From Gryganskiella cystojenkinii (taxonomy: Eukaryota; Mortierellomycota; Mortierellomycetes; Mortierellales; Mortierellaceae), in assembly GCA_015852425.1 (NCBI GenBank), contig JAAAIG010000328.1, positions 8,625 to 38,186 on the forward strand: a DNA stretch of 29,562 nt, written 5' to 3'. The position numbers and the translations under genes were made by a program. Below are positions 1 through 12,212 of this stretch, piece by piece (positions within the stretch are counted from its first letter, which is position 1; the number at the start of each line of letters is the position of its first letter). A model generated the notes under the pieces. It saw only the letters and a list, made by a program, of their open reading frames with translations. It ran no database searches and was not told the DNA's origin.

Positions 1-1931
1 CCCCCCCCTTGATCCTATTCAAAAACTCGCTCTGCTTACATGGTATATCCGGCGGATATTCGGCTCAAAATTTGTTGATCTCCTTGTAATGAGATAGCTC
101 CTATGAGAGCGAGGAGTCCAAAATAAATGGAAAGATCAGACGCCTTAGTCGCACCATATTCAACCATAACATTGACTCCTTGTTTATCCACTTTTTCTTT
201 TTCCAAGATCGGTTACCATGCAGCAGCCCTCCAGCAATCAGGGATTCCTTTGTATATCCTCTTGATAAACTAATTATACGTTCAGAGAGAAAAAAAAAAG
301 AATGAACTCATCAGCCACCATTAAGCATCACAGCACTATCGAAAACTGGTGGCCGTGATGCTGATCTTGCGGCGCAGTCTGTTACCTTTGAGCTCTCCGG
401 AAACGCATATTGGACCTCGATCTGTCCTGGTTGTCTCTTCGCCATCCTCGCCCATTTCAGACTCCTTTCTTGCTCCTTCTCGACAACCTTAGCTTGTCTC
501 CTGAAAACAGTATTCAAATCACGAAAAATCGGTTAATTTTTTGTTGTCTTCCAGAAAAAAAATCAAAGCAGACTGATTCTCTAATCCGGTCCAGCGCAAA
601 ATATTTTCATACCAACCCGTCCGTCCATATCACACTTACCTCATGTCGTGTGTCGTACGCACAGACCGCTGAGAGGATGAAAGGGACGATGATGCCGCTC
701 CGTTCTTCTCTGCTGTGGGCGTCCTTCCTTCTTCGACCAAGAACCCATATCTAAAAATAAATAAACCCGTTAGCCTCAGATTCTATTGCACTTGACCACT
801 TTGCCACTCTGTGTCATCCAAAGCTTCGCCCCTAGCTATTTAGATTATTAAAAAGAAGGGTTGTCTGCATCGTGTTAAAACACCCCTAGATAAAAATAAC
901 AGAGAAGAATCGCCATACCTGTCAACAAGCCCGTAAAGCTTTTCATCCATAGGATGTGCAAGGTTCTCTGTCCTCGTGTCCGACGAATCATTGTCATAAT
1001 AGGTTGCACTGATATCGCGAGGGATCGAAGTCATGGACCATGCTGGCGAGAGCGTTCCACCTTTCAATCCACCTGTTCCGGTCATTCCTCCCTTAATCGT
1101 TCCAGTTTCCGACCCAGCCAGGATCATGCTCGATTCAGCTATCCGCCTCCGTCGGCTGCCAGACACGGTTGAAGAAGAAGTCGAGGCTGGCGGAGATTTG
1201 TTTTGACGAATAGGAGAGGTCATTGACATGTCAACACCCGTTTGAAACGTGGCCGTGGTAGGGGTAGTTGTGGCAGAAGTGTCTTCTGGAAACAAGACAG
1301 GGGTCCCATCCTGTGATTCCGATGAAAGGTCATCGACTGAGGCGTTCTTGGTGTCTATTGTTTTATGCATAATCGCGTTCTCCTGCTCTTGTTGTTGTTG
1401 TTGTTGTTGTTCTGAAAAAGGTACTGCATCTCTGCCTCCGGTGTTGAACGAGGTATCATTTAGACTGGAAAGGGCATCCTCGTCCGTACTATCGAAGGGA
1501 CGAGACAGAGAAGATGATGCATTGCGGTTGTTGTTGACGAGGAGGGGTATTGAGAGGTTAAGTGCAGGTATACTACCACGTTGTTGTTGCTGTTGTATTT
1601 GCTCTAAAGCGGGTATCGTTGTTTCTGATGATGATATGAAAGTGTGATCAATTGGTTGTTGTAGTGCGTTGTTCTCCGAGACAACAATAGTCGGTGGTTC
1701 TTGCTGTTGTCCCACAACCGAGGCAAAAGTCGTGGCTCCTGTGCACACGTGAAACTCTGGGGAGGAAGAGGTGGTTGGTTCCTGCTCCATTGTGCTGTTG
1801 TCGTAGTTGTTGAGGGAAGGGGACGATGCTTTCTTATCGACTACAGAGAGGCTGATAGAAGAGGAAGGATGTGGTTCGGTTGTTGTCGACGTCGTCACTT
1901 CTGGTGGCTCGAATGCACTACTGGTGGTCAT
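1..1931 (-). CDS. TBC-domain Rab GTPase-activating protein, 5' part (3' end outside window)
   Basis: TBC proteins accelerate GTP hydrolysis by Rab GTPases in membrane traffic. Five exons can be joined in phase: 1931-919, 750-640, 500-386, 269-217 and 100-40, followed by a donor GTAAGC at 39; the rest lies left of the window. The first exon encodes about 300 Ser/Thr-rich, apparently disordered residues with two glutamine runs (around 1590 and 1400). The joined product then reads DRYGFLVEEG, a basic stretch with KWARMAKR, and YKGIPDCWRAAAW. These match the DRxGF lead-in and the R-x-x-K-G-I-P-x-x-x-R-x-x-x-W start of TBC domains. The IxxDxxR arginine finger and the glutamine finger would fall in the missing part, so activity cannot be judged. 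The start at 1931 is chosen because the in-frame extension upstream to 2198 is a low-complexity translation of pyrimidine-rich leader. Subfamily and Rab target are unknown. Confidence 0.82.
1389..1411 (+). repeat. GTT trinucleotide run encoding polyglutamine
   Basis: A GTT run on the plus strand reads as CAA codons on the minus strand, giving seven consecutive Gln followed by Glu-Gln-Glu in the disordered N-terminus of the TBC protein. A second shorter Gln run lies near 1580-1600. Length polymorphism is likely. Confidence 0.8.
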
Positions 1932-2274
1932 TTGAATAATGCCAAGTTCCGAATTGTCCGTTGGGCGAAGTTTAGTCGATGAATGGATGGAAAAAAAAGA
2001 GAGAAAAAAAAATAATAATAATAAACTTTCTTTTCTTTCTTTGAGCAGACAAAACGGAGACAATGGAAGGAATCGAATGAGGCGATAGAATGAGGGGTAT
2101 GGAAGACGGGAAAGGGAAAGAGAAGGAAGGAGGGTTGGTGGTATTGGTGGGGGTTTGAAAGGGGACAGAGGAAACAATAAAAAGAGGTGTTGTCCCACTC
2201 GACCACTTCTTGTTCTTCAACAAAGGGCAGTAATGAGCTTTTCGGTTTCCAGAGAGAACGGGAACAACGAATGT

Positions 2275-2309
2275 CGACCGACCGACCGACAGACAGACAA
2301 ACAGACAAA
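2275..2309. repeat. Degenerate tetranucleotide tract (CGAC then AGAC then AAAC units)
   Basis: Four-base periodicity runs through the tract while the first base of the unit drifts from CGAC through AGAC to AAAC. This looks like a decayed or stepwise-mutated microsatellite in the leader region about 350 bp upstream of the TBC start codon. Confidence 0.75.
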
Positions 2310-3546
2310 TGTGCTTGAATAAAGTGTTTTAGATGGTCTGGATTGAAACGGACCCAGACTCAGGTTGAACGGACAAACTTGTTTTTTCAGGAATGGGATT
2401 ACAACAATGAGAACAAGAGATGAAATGTCGAAGAAACGAAACAATAAAAAAGGGTCAGTTCGATTTGTATTGGTGATACCGAAGGCAAAGAATTGCCCCC
2501 ATCTGCGATTATTAAAGGTGAGTAGAGCGAAAGAACGAAGGGAAATGAAAAGTGGAACAAGAACTGTATTCGCCTCTCCCCAACCTTTTCTCTGACCGTT
2601 TGCTGTACGACGAATAAGAACATTGAAGAAAAGTTGGAAGACAAGACTGCAGTTTCGTTTTTTGTGCTACCCACCATGCAAACGGCCCGATCGCCACTGT
2701 GTTGAGGGGGGGGAGGTCTGCACTTCTCTGCTCGACAAATCACACTCACAAGATCAGCACTATTCTGAGCAATTGAGCGCCCAAAACAAGGTGGGGAAGA
2801 AAAAAAGAAAAGGAGGAGAGAGGTCGAGGAAAGAGGAGCAAGAGGAGGACAAAGAGAGAGAAAGAGACAGAGGGAAGGGGGCCAACCTTTACCTCTTTCT
2901 TTCTTTCCATTGATAAAGCATTTTCTGCATGCAATGCGATCCATCCACCGTCGGTCCGACTAGGGTGACATGATGAACAAGGAACAAAAAAAAATCAAGG
3001 AGGTCGAAGAAGCCCATTGTCCTTGCACCTCTTTTGGTCTCATAAAGAAAACAAGCTTTTTTAAGGATCCAGCTTGCTGGTATGTGAAAGGGGAATCAAG
3101 GGCATACCACCTTCCAAAAAAAAAAAAAATCACTCTTTGGTGTGTTCTTTCTCTCTTCTTTTTGATGGACGTTCTATCTTCAGGAACCGTTGACGTGGAA
3201 AAACACACACGCATACATCAAGAAAACAAAGAATAAAGGGATCGCAAAATGCAGGAGGTGGTAGAAAAGCTGACCAGCCTGACTACCAACAAGCCAACCT
3301 CTCCTGTTGTCAGACATGGACGATGACAACACATTCCAGAGACATCACCACCCTGAACACCAGATCTGTCAAAGGCAAGTTGGTGGTTTTCGATTCATTC
3401 TGTTTTTTTGTTCATTAAAAAAGAAATAAATAGGGTGGGCGGTAAGGATGGGGAGGTGTGAGAAAGAAACAATAATGAATGAAATCTATGTTTTTTATGT
3501 ACAGGTGTTCATGAGATGGAAGCGTCGAAAAGTAAAGAGAGAAAAT

Positions 3547-3570
3547 GAAGGAAGGAAGGAAGGAAGGAAA
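3547..3570. repeat. GGAA tetranucleotide microsatellite
   Basis: About six tandem GAAG/GGAA units, lying about 30 bp past the stop codon of the minus-strand E1 gene and so probably inside its 3' UTR. Confidence 0.8.
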
Positions 3571-3600
3571 TGAGATCTAAAAAATAGTGTCTAAGGTAAT

Positions 3601-6600
3601 TTAGAAGACGGGAACACCTCCAACGACATCCGAAGGCTTCTTGGCCTCACCGGTCAAAGCCTCGGCCAAGAATCCGTACTCCTCCTGCAAGTGAACCTTC
3701 TTGTTGCCGGTAGCAACCGAAGCCGAGGGCTCACGACCTGCATACTTGACCTCCTTGCCGGAATGATGAGCAGTCTCCTTCAAAGCGGTACGGATACGGG
3801 GGGCAACATGAGCCCAAGCGCCCATGTTCAAGGGTTCCTCCTGGCACCAGACGGTCTCGGCGTTAGGGTACTTGTCAGCAAACTCCTTGACACGATCATA
3901 GGGGAAGGGGTTCAACTGCTCAACACGGGAAATAGCAATATCGTCAATCTTGTTTTGCTCGCGGGCCTTGACCAAAGCATAGTAGACCTGACCAGAGCAC
4001 AAAATGTGCTTCTTGATCTTCTCATCCGAGACAAGCTTCTCAGAGTCAACCTCGGGAATGAAACGCTGGAATTGAGTGTTACCCGACATTTCCTCCAAGG
4101 TCGAGCGGGCCATGGGGTGACGCAACAACAACTTGGAGTTGAACGCAATCAAGGGCTTGCGGTATTCGCGGTGCATCTGACGACGGAGCGCATGGAAGTA
4201 GTTGGCAGGGGTCGAGCAGTAAACAACCTGCATGTTGCAGTCCTGGTGTTGACGCGACAACTTCTCCTCAGAGGGGTACTGGAATGGGTTATCATCGCAC
4301 ATCTGGAGGTAACGCTCAATACGGGCACTGGAATGCTCGGGTCCCTGACCATCATAACCGTGAGGCAACAACATGGTCAAACCGGTACGCTGGAGCCACT
4401 TGGTCTCTCCAGAGGAGATGAACTGATCAATGATGCACTGGGCACCGTTGGCGAAATCACCAAACTGGGCCTCCCAGAGAACCAAAGAGTTGGGGTTGAC
4501 CAAAGAGTATCCGAGCTCGAATCCGAGAGCACCATACTCGGAAAGCGAAGAGTTGTTGACAGAGAAAGCGGCCTGACCGTGTCCCAAGTTCTTCAAGGGA
4601 GTGTAAAGGCTGTCGGACTCTTGGTCGTGAAGAACGGCGTGGCGGTGAGAGAAGGTACCACGCTCGACATCCTGACCAGCAAGACGGACGTGCTTGCCCT
4701 CCTGCAACAATGTACCGAAGGCAAGACCCTCAGCAGTGGCCCAGTCAAGGTTGGTGCCGGTCTCGATGGTCTTGGCACGAGCCTTCATGATGCGGGCCAA
4801 GTTGGAGTGAATCTTGAAACCGGGAGGATAAGAGCTAACCTTGTCACCAATATGCTTCAAGGTTTCAATGGGGGCACCGGTAGGGAAAGTGGGGAGGATC
4901 TCCGAGGCCAACTCGGCAGGAGACTTGAATCCGTGCCAAGAGCTGGTCATCCACTCCTTCGACTTGGACTTGTAATCCTTGGACTTGTCATAGTTCTCCT
5001 CCAAGATGTTCCAGACACGCTTCTTCATCTCCTCAATTTCCTCGGTCTTGAACGAACCCTCCTTGATGAGCTGGTCAATGTAGCGCTCCATGGCGGGGGT
5101 CTGGTTGTTGATGGCCTTGTACATGATGGGCTGGGTGAACGAGGGCTGATCAGTCTCGTTGTGTCCGTGACGTCTGTAGCAGACGAGATCGATGACGCAG
5201 TCGGTATGGAATTCCTTGCGCCAGTCAGCAGCCAACTGATGGACATAGTTGACAGCCTCAACATCATCAGCGTTGACGTGGAAGATGGGCGCGTTGATCG
5301 ACTTGGCGATATCGGTACAGTAGGCGGTCGAACGAGCGAAACGGGGGTCAGTCGTGAATCCAATCTGGTTGTTGACGACAATGTGGATGGTACCTCCGGT
5401 CGAGTAAGCGGGCAAGTCCATGAATCCAAGAGTCTCATAGACGACACCCTGTCCAGCAAAAGCAGAGTCACCGTGCAAGAGAACAGCGAGGGAGCGGGTA
5501 CGGCTCTTGTCATCCATGTAGTGCTGGATAGCATGGGTCTTTCCAAGAACAACACCATCGGCGGCCTCCAAGTGAGAGGGGTTGGCGACCAAGGACAAGT
5601 GAACGGGCTTGCCCGAAGGGGTAGGACGCTCATAGTTCATGCCCAAATGGTATTTGACATCTCCAGAGAATCCATCCTGAGCGGTGTTACCGCTAAACTC
5701 GGAAAAGATCGACTCATGGGGCTTGCGGACGACGTTCGACAGAACGTTCAAACGACCACGATGGGGCATACCCATGACAATAGACTCGACACCATGCTCG
5801 ACGGAGCGATCGATCTATAAAAAATATCGAGAAACAGGTGCACAACAAGCCGATTCAGTAGGGAAGGAACATTACCCGTGGGGAAGACCAAAAATGGAAG
5901 GACGAGTGGAAAAGTAAAGTTCAACTCTGTGTGTGTTGTGTTTTCTGAGTGCTCTCAACAATAATCTCATTTCCTCTCCATCTGTATTTTTGCTGCCTGG
6001 GCGAGAAAAACGGGAAAGAGAAAAACACAGAGGGGAGGGGATGGGAGATAAGGGGAGACTCCAACGAAGAGTGACCGTGCTGTATTCTTACCAAAGCCTT
6101 CATACCGGGAATCAAAGACTCGCCTCCCTCGAGACCAAAACGCTTCTCACTGGGATACTTGGAGGCAACGAAACGCTCAAAGGAATCAGACCAGATCATA
6201 CGGTCGAGGATCATAGCCTTCTCTTCGATCGTGTACTTGTAAGGCCTGGGGACCTCGACACGCTGACGGATCCAGTCGCAACGCTCACGGTCGGGGATAT
6301 GGATATACTCGACACCGATGGATCCACCTAAAAAAGAAAGGAAAACAAAGCGCATAACAGGGTCTTTTAGTTCTCTTGTCGGTGTATCAGTTGGTCTGGT
6401 CGGTCTGTTTTTGTCTGACCCCCAAAAATATCGAACATTCGAAACCCAGACGGATCCCAAAAAAAATTTCAGGCCGAACAGCAGTCCGTCCCTGAGTTTT
6501 TTGAAGGAAAAGAGGCGAAACCAAATGTTCTGACTCTTATTTGTCCGTCTACGAAAGAAGGGGATGGCTTTGGGGACCTGAAGAGTTGCGGAACGTGGTC

Positions 6601-7537
6601 AAGGTGGAGTGGCGGATGTAACGGGCCAAGGAGTGTGGTTTTGCTCGAATGTGTGTCTGGGAAAGGTGGGGATGGTGATTCCTGAAAATGGTCAAGACTG
6701 GAAGCACTCGGCCCTGTCGATCTCCCATTTCTCCTGGCCTGTCAACATCGGAAACCCAAAATGGACAAAAGAAAAAAATACACGCATGCAACAATAAAAC
6801 AGCTCAATTTGCGATCTGAAGTCCCCCCTTTTCTCTATGGTCTGTTTTTTTCTCCTTTGCCTCGACAATTCGATTTTCTTTCTTTCAGACTTACAGTAGA
6901 TGGTCTTGAGGTGGTCGACAATCTCACGGAGGGTCTGCTTGCTGCCGTTATCGAGGAAACCAGGGAGGATACCAGGTCCGAGAGAGAAAGAACGGTCAAG
7001 ATCCTTCTCAGTAAATCCGTAATGAGTCAAGTCCAACTCGCGAGGCGAGACTCCGCGGAGATCGGCCTTGTTGATTCCGAGGGGATCCAAACGAGCAACA
7101 TGATGACCACGAGCCTGATAAGCACGAACGAGAAGCTGAATCTTCAAGTGATCAATAACATCCGAGGATCCGACCTGAGAACCAGGAACCAAGGAAGGAA
7201 CACCACCACTGGGAGGGATAGTAGGTGCAGCCTGGAAGGACTGGGAAGAGGACATGCCGTTGGACTGGTTACGGAAGTAGATCTGCCACGACAAGTGGAC
7301 CGAGGAAGGGTCCTTGAGCCAGGCAGAGTACATCTCCTCAACATAGCTGGCAGAGTTGCCCTGGAGGAAAGCATCCTTGGCCGCGGGCTGATCCTCCTTG
7401 AGGGCAGCGTTGGTCGAGGCCTTGCGGATCGACATCAAAGTCGCAACAGGGGCAGTGGTCTTTGCCAAGGAGGAACGGACCAAGAGAGCCGAGGGCCTAA
7501 TGGCCGAACGGGCAAGGGAAGTCAGAGGGAAAGGCAT
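3601..7537 (-). CDS. KGD1: 2-oxoglutarate dehydrogenase E1 component, mitochondrial
   Basis: This is the thiamine-diphosphate E1 subunit of the 2-oxoglutarate dehydrogenase complex of the TCA cycle. It decarboxylates 2-oxoglutarate and succinylates the E2 lipoyl group. Exons 7537-6895, 6327-6092 and 5814-3601 join in phase to 1030 residues, close to the family's usual length of about 1000-1020. The first 45 or so residues are rich in Arg, Ser, Ala and Leu with no acidic residue, as in a matrix presequence. The E1 N-terminal helix ([13 protein letters not shown]) follows near residue 65. The joins restore [15 protein letters not shown] and [23 protein letters not shown] (about 309), the ThDP/Mg motif GDSAFAGQG (about 408) with NNQIGFTT (about 441), and the C-terminal transketolase-like part are all present. 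Intron 1 (567 nt) and intron 2 (277 nt) are long for this window. Codon use is strongly biased, as in highly expressed genes. Confidence 0.97.
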
Positions 7538-8714
7538 GATGGATCGAGGGATATATGAGGGAAGAGAAGAGAAGAGAGAGAGTGGAGAAGTGGTAGATCA
7601 CAGGTGCATTGAATGGACAATGCAAGAAGGATCAGAGAGCTGTGGGGGGTTGATTGTACTGACAGACGATGATCTGATCAGGGGAGAGATGAGGGATGAA
7701 TGGGAGGGGATTAGATTAGAAAAAGAGGAAAAAAAGAAACGAAAAAAGCGGGGCTGCTTTTCTATTTATTTTTGATGTTGTCGACGACAACACAACACAA
7801 AATGGTGCTCTTTGATACGTTGTGACGGAATGGCGGAGAAGAAGGAAACCATTGCCTTTTCTATCCAAGCCGACATTACTTTTTGGGCTTTGATAACTGC
7901 TTTTTGACCACTATTCCTCAGTCCTTCCTAGGTTGATGATGTCGATTGTCGTGTGTTGTTTACTGCTGTTTGTTGATCTTTTTGCGTGGTTTAATCTGTG
8001 TTCTTTCAGTGATCGTAGGGAACAGGCACAAAGACTAAAAAAGGGTTGGCACAGACACAACAAAAATTGTGTGCGTTTTTTTTTCCTTTGAGTGAGAGTG
8101 AGCCCCGCAAGTTTCAACGATAGATAGGACGACGATTGTGATGTGCCGTCTTGGACACTGTGACCAGAGACGAGGGGGAGTGTCCAGACTGGGAGCAGTA
8201 ATTACTCTTTTTCTCATTGAAGTTCACTTTACGATGGTGACCTTGACTCCTTTATTGCATGCTGCAGCCCTGATCAACGCCTTTGTGCTTGAGGGTTAGG
8301 GGAGGGAGAAAGAAGATGACTGAGAGACTAGCTTGTTGACAGACTGTCCGATGGCCTGACCAGACACAGCCGGTCAACACCACACCTGCCACGATTTCTT
8401 CCATTTCTTGCACCTTTCCTTGATGGTAGTCATGAAGAGCGTGGGTAGAAAAGGAATCAGCAACAAAAAGAAAGAAGAGCACCCAATTTTGCTGCATAAT
8501 AAACACGCATATGAAAATGGTTTGTACTATTCCCGTGCAAAAATAATGCGTTTTATTGTCTACCTCGTGCTCGTGCGTTTTTTTTTGCCTGTGCTCCAAA
8601 TTCTGTTCACTTTTACCCAACTTCACGCCCTTCAATTCCTTCTTTCTCTTTTCACGTTTCTCTTCTCTTTCACATCATCATCACTCTTCTTCACCGCCTT
8701 CACTTCCATCCTTA
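7538..8714. promoter_or_regulatory. Divergent intergenic region between E1 and SAC1
   Basis: About 1.18 kb lies between two divergent start codons, so it should carry both promoters. I see no supportable gene. Next to the E1 start the plus strand is purine-rich (7556-7600 and 7680-7750), so the E1 transcript leader is CT-rich. Next to the SAC1 start the plus strand is CT-rich (about 8636-8714). No TATA box or known factor site stands out. Confidence 0.55.
8636..8714 (+). promoter_or_regulatory. CT-rich leader before the SAC1 start codon
   Basis: An almost pure C/T stretch with few purines runs up to the ATG at 8715. CT-rich tracts directly upstream of start codons are a known feature of fungal core promoters and leaders, and the pattern recurs before several other genes in this window. 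Confidence 0.45.
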
Positions 8715-11700
8715 ATGGCCATTCACACCGCCCTCAAGCTGTAGGTCCCAGTGTTAAAACGACTTGTTCCAGTCGACGATACAGAGCTGGACATGGACTC
8801 CAATGAATGATAGGCTTTGCGCTCATCCTCTTATTTTTTGCATGAACATCCAATTTAGCTACACGAGCGCAGACACTTTCACTCTCGAGCCAGTCCATGC
8901 CAATGGCTCGGCTGCATCCGAGAACGTGGTCATCAACCGAGGCACTGGCGCAGTCCATTTGAACTGTAATTGACTTTTTTTTTCTGGAAAAACAGGTCCA
9001 CAGGAATATGCGAAAGCTGGAAAATCGTTTTTGCCATTGCCAACTGACCCATGTCCTTCATTTCAACTCTCTAGCCCCTGCCAGCAAGGTCTCTTCGGAC
9101 GTGGAGGTCATGAACATCTTTGGTGTCATCGGTTTCATTCGATTTTTGGCTGGTGAGTCTATCTCTTCAAAGTGATAAAAGAAAGGCAGCATTCCGTGGA
9201 TCGATCAGAGCTGTGCTAATTGCTGACAGTCTCTTTTTGATTTACTCCTGTGTTGGCTCGATGTTACCTCTATTATCAGGCGAGTACATGGTTGTCATCA
9301 CGGAGAGAACCAACATTGGTCGCATCAGAGAGCACGATATCTACAAGATCAAGGACTACAAGGTCTTGCCTCTTTCCCGCAACAACTTGGCCCTGACCGA
9401 AGCTCAGGTACAGGATTTCTTTGACGAAATATATATTTTGATCGAACTCCTGCCATGCTGCCTGAAAATAGAACGAAAAAAGAGACAGAGGCGACATGGA
9501 CTTTGAATATTTGTCAATGTTTAACATCTTGACGTTTCATCGAATTTCTTTAGATCGGTGAGGAGGCTTCGTACTTGTCCTTGCTCCATGCTCATCTCCA
9601 GTCTGGCCAGTTCCACTTCTCGTATGGTTACGAGTTGACGCACACCATTCAGCGTCAGTCTGCCTTGAAGGATGACAAGCGCTCGATCTGGGAACGCGTA
9701 AGTGAGAGGCTCGACCTACAGAAATCTAACTTTGTCCGATGTTTTCGACATCAATTAACGCAAGGCGTCTTTGTCCTTTTTTGAGATCAATAGGCTGACG
9801 AAAGATTCTTCTGGAACCGTCGTCTTCAGTCAAAGTTCATTGATGAGAAACAGCAGGATGTATGTTTGTCCTTTGAAAACGAAACAGATCATACTGGCGA
9901 AAATGGTAGGAACCCGCCAGCAAATATATTGACGAGTTTTCCGTGATTTTTTTTGGTTTGTAGTTGAGCAGCTTCATCCTGCCCATCGTCAACGGATTCG
10001 CCGAGATCAAGAGTGCCGAAATCAACAAGAAGCCCTTCACATTTGCTTTGTTCTCTCGCCGCTCTCGTCATCGTGCCGGTACCCGCTACTTCTCCCGCGG
10101 TGTGGACGCTCACGGCAACGTTTCCAACTTTAACGAGACGGAACAGATCGTCATTGCTGACTCGGGATTGGATGGATCCAAGGCGTCGACCTTGCCTGGT
10201 GGACAGATCGTCCTCGCTCATGTTCAAACCCGTGGATCGATCCCCATCTACTGGACCCAGATCAACAATGTCAAGTATACCCCCAAACTCAAGATTTTTG
10301 ACAACCCCGAGACCGTAAGTGACTCTTTTGTTAAACTGGAGAGATCTTGGATACATCAAGAGCTTTTTGATGGATCCTGGATTGGCCGTTTCTTATAATA
10401 TGTGTCAACTTTCTGCTTGCTTTCATAGGACAATTCTTTCCGCAAGCACTTTGAGACTCAGAAGCAGTTCTATGGACCTCAATTGGTGATTAACTTGATC
10501 AACAAGAAGGGTTATGAGGGGCCCATGGGTTTGGCTTTCCAGAAGGGCATCGATACCCTGAACGATCCTGATGTCAAGTACCACCATTTCGATTTCCATC
10601 ACGAGTGCAGCAAGATGAAGTGGCACCGCGTCTCATTGTTGCTCGACCACTTTAACGAGGAGCTGATCTCCCAAGGGTAAGGACTGCACAAAATACTTTT
10701 CCTTTGTGGTAGGACCGCCACCAAGAAATTTATGCTTTCGATTAATATCTCTCCTCCATACTGTTTTTCTTTGCTTCGCACCCCTTACAGGTACTTCAAG
10801 GCCGAGATCACCAAAGAGGGTCAGGAGAACGTTGTTCAAAAGCAGACCTCTGTCGTTCGCACAAACTGTATGGATTGTCTCGATCGTACCAACGTTGTCC
10901 AGTCTGTCGTCTCCCGTTGGGTTTTGAATCGCCAGCTCCGTGAGATCGGCATTTTGGGCGCTGATGAGAAGTTTGAGACTTTTGACCAGTTCGAGTCTCT
11001 CTTCCGTAATGGTGCGTATTGATACCACAAATGTGAAGGTGTCGTTTCTCTCCTCTGTTGCTGTGCATTAACCTTCTGTTTTTGTTGTACTCTGTAATAG
11101 TTTGGGCCGATAATGCTGATGTTGTCAGTTGTGCTTACTCTGGTACTGGTGCCCTTAAGACCGACTTCACTAGGTAAAATATGATGCAGAATTGGCAAAT
11201 GTAAAGGATCAAGAGGAACATCAAAGAATCGAGAACTAACTCATTTTCAATTTCGTACTCGACCCCTTTCTGCAATAGAACCGGTAACCGCACCAAGGCC
11301 GGAGCCCTTCAGGATCTTCAAAACTCGATTGTTCGTTATGTCAAGAACAACTTTATGGATGGAAACCGCCAAGACGCCTATGATCTGTTCCTTCTCTACG
11401 ACGTTGATGCCAAGAAATCTTATGCTTTGATCGATAGTCGCCCTCTCCAGATTAAGGCTCTCCCAGCTCTCTTAGTTCTCAGTTTCGTCATGATTTTGGC
11501 TGCTATTATTGTCCCTGAAGGTAACCACTCCCTCTTGATCGCGTTTTCTTATTCGTTTCGAACTGGTCGTCTCTGAATTTTTATTAACTCTTTTGATCTT
11601 TTCTTCGTCTATTACAGATACTTTGAGCACCGCCTCTATCATCTTTGCCTCCTTCTGGCTCGCGGTGATTACCTATGTCTTCCAGTTCATCATCGCAAAC

Positions 11701-11823
11701 GGTGTTAGCTATGTCAACTGGCCAAAACTCGTCCCTCTTACCCATGTTCCCGTTTCCCCATTCGCTGCTGCAACTGCCAAGTTGACACAAGCCAAGGCTG
11801 CTGTTGGTTTGAAGCAGGAGTAA
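8715..11823 (+). CDS. SAC1: Phosphoinositide phosphatase, Sac1 family
   Basis: Sac1 is an ER/Golgi membrane phosphatase that mainly removes the 4-phosphate from PtdIns4P. Twelve exons join in phase to 629 residues (yeast Sac1 623): 8715-8740, 8859-8965, 9075-9152, 9280-9407, 9554-9697, 9794-9859, 9964-10314, 10429-10676, 10791-11011, 11101-11173, 11279-11520 and 11618-11823. The joined protein follows the family throughout: GEYMVVITER, YELTHTIQRQ, FALFSRRSRHRAGTRYFSRG, VQTRGSIPIYW, and the P-loop RTNCMDCLDRTN with CX5R catalytic Cys near 409 and Arg near 415. Two hydrophobic segments near residues 542-560 and 567-590 form the C-terminal hairpin anchor. The start is supported because exon 1 (MAIHTALKL) joins in phase to YTSADTFTLEP. 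Exon 1 encodes fewer than nine codons. No residue of the catalytic loop is missing. Confidence 0.96.
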
Positions 11824-12212
11824 ACCGATATTTACGGCAGAGTTTTTATCACCCTTTTCTTTTCTTTCTTTCTTTCTTTTCTTTATTACTGCAAAACCAA
11901 ATACATATACACACGCCTTTTGGCTAGAAGATAAACAGACTTGTGGTGACCACAGTGGGGACCGCGAATTGATTGAAGATGTATTCGTAGGAGTGGCGAC
12001 AACGGTGAAAATATGAAGTGAGCTATGGTGAATGTGGCAAAATGAGGTCTGACAAACTCAAAAAAAGTCTCGAATTGGTGGCAACTTCATTTCCCAGTCA
12101 CATTTCTTTTTTCGCGATGGCCGAAAAGCTTTCACTTTTTTCATTTGACTTTTTTTTTATTTCTTTCATTCAATCAGTTCATCAATCCGACTACAAAACT
12201 TCGCTCACTCCA
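11824..12212. other. Intergenic: SAC1 3' region and LRR gene 5' region
   Basis: No gene is seen. A CTTT-repeat tract (11854-11885) follows the SAC1 stop. Upstream of the LRR gene a T-rich pyrimidine tract (about 12105-12175) ends about 40 bp before the chosen ATG at 12213. The open frame runs back to 12018, but that part has low-complexity composition and is taken as leader. Confidence 0.55.
11854..11885. repeat. CTTT microsatellite
   Basis: Imperfect tandem CTTT units sit about 30 bp past the SAC1 stop codon, probably in its 3' UTR. Confidence 0.75.

Larger units (their letters stand above)
1932..3600. other. Intergenic region upstream of the TBC gene and downstream of E1
   Basis: No supportable gene is seen in about 1.67 kb. 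Open frames here are translations of low-complexity purine or pyrimidine tracts with no recognisable domain. The stretch holds an A-rich tract (1990-2025), a tetranucleotide tract (2275-2309), a long polypurine tract (about 2795-2880) and a GGAA microsatellite just past the E1 stop (3547-3570). It should contain the TBC promoter and the E1 3' UTR. No canonical AATAAA is seen close to the E1 stop on the minus strand. Confidence 0.6.

Noticed and set aside
1932..2308. Open frames upstream of the TBC start, including an 89-residue in-frame extension
   Set aside because: Pro/Phe/Leu-rich translation of pyrimidine tracts; no conserved feature.
3691..5820. 709-codon open frame on the plus strand
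   Set aside because: It lies exactly opposite the last exon of the E1 gene, whose motifs are unmistakable. The product has no recognisable domain and the frame is explained by codon bias.
12018..12212. N-terminal extension of the LRR protein from the ATG at 12018
   Set aside because: The added residues are Phe/Ser-rich translation of a T-rich leader. The ATG at 12213 has a better context and begins a typical basic nuclear signal.
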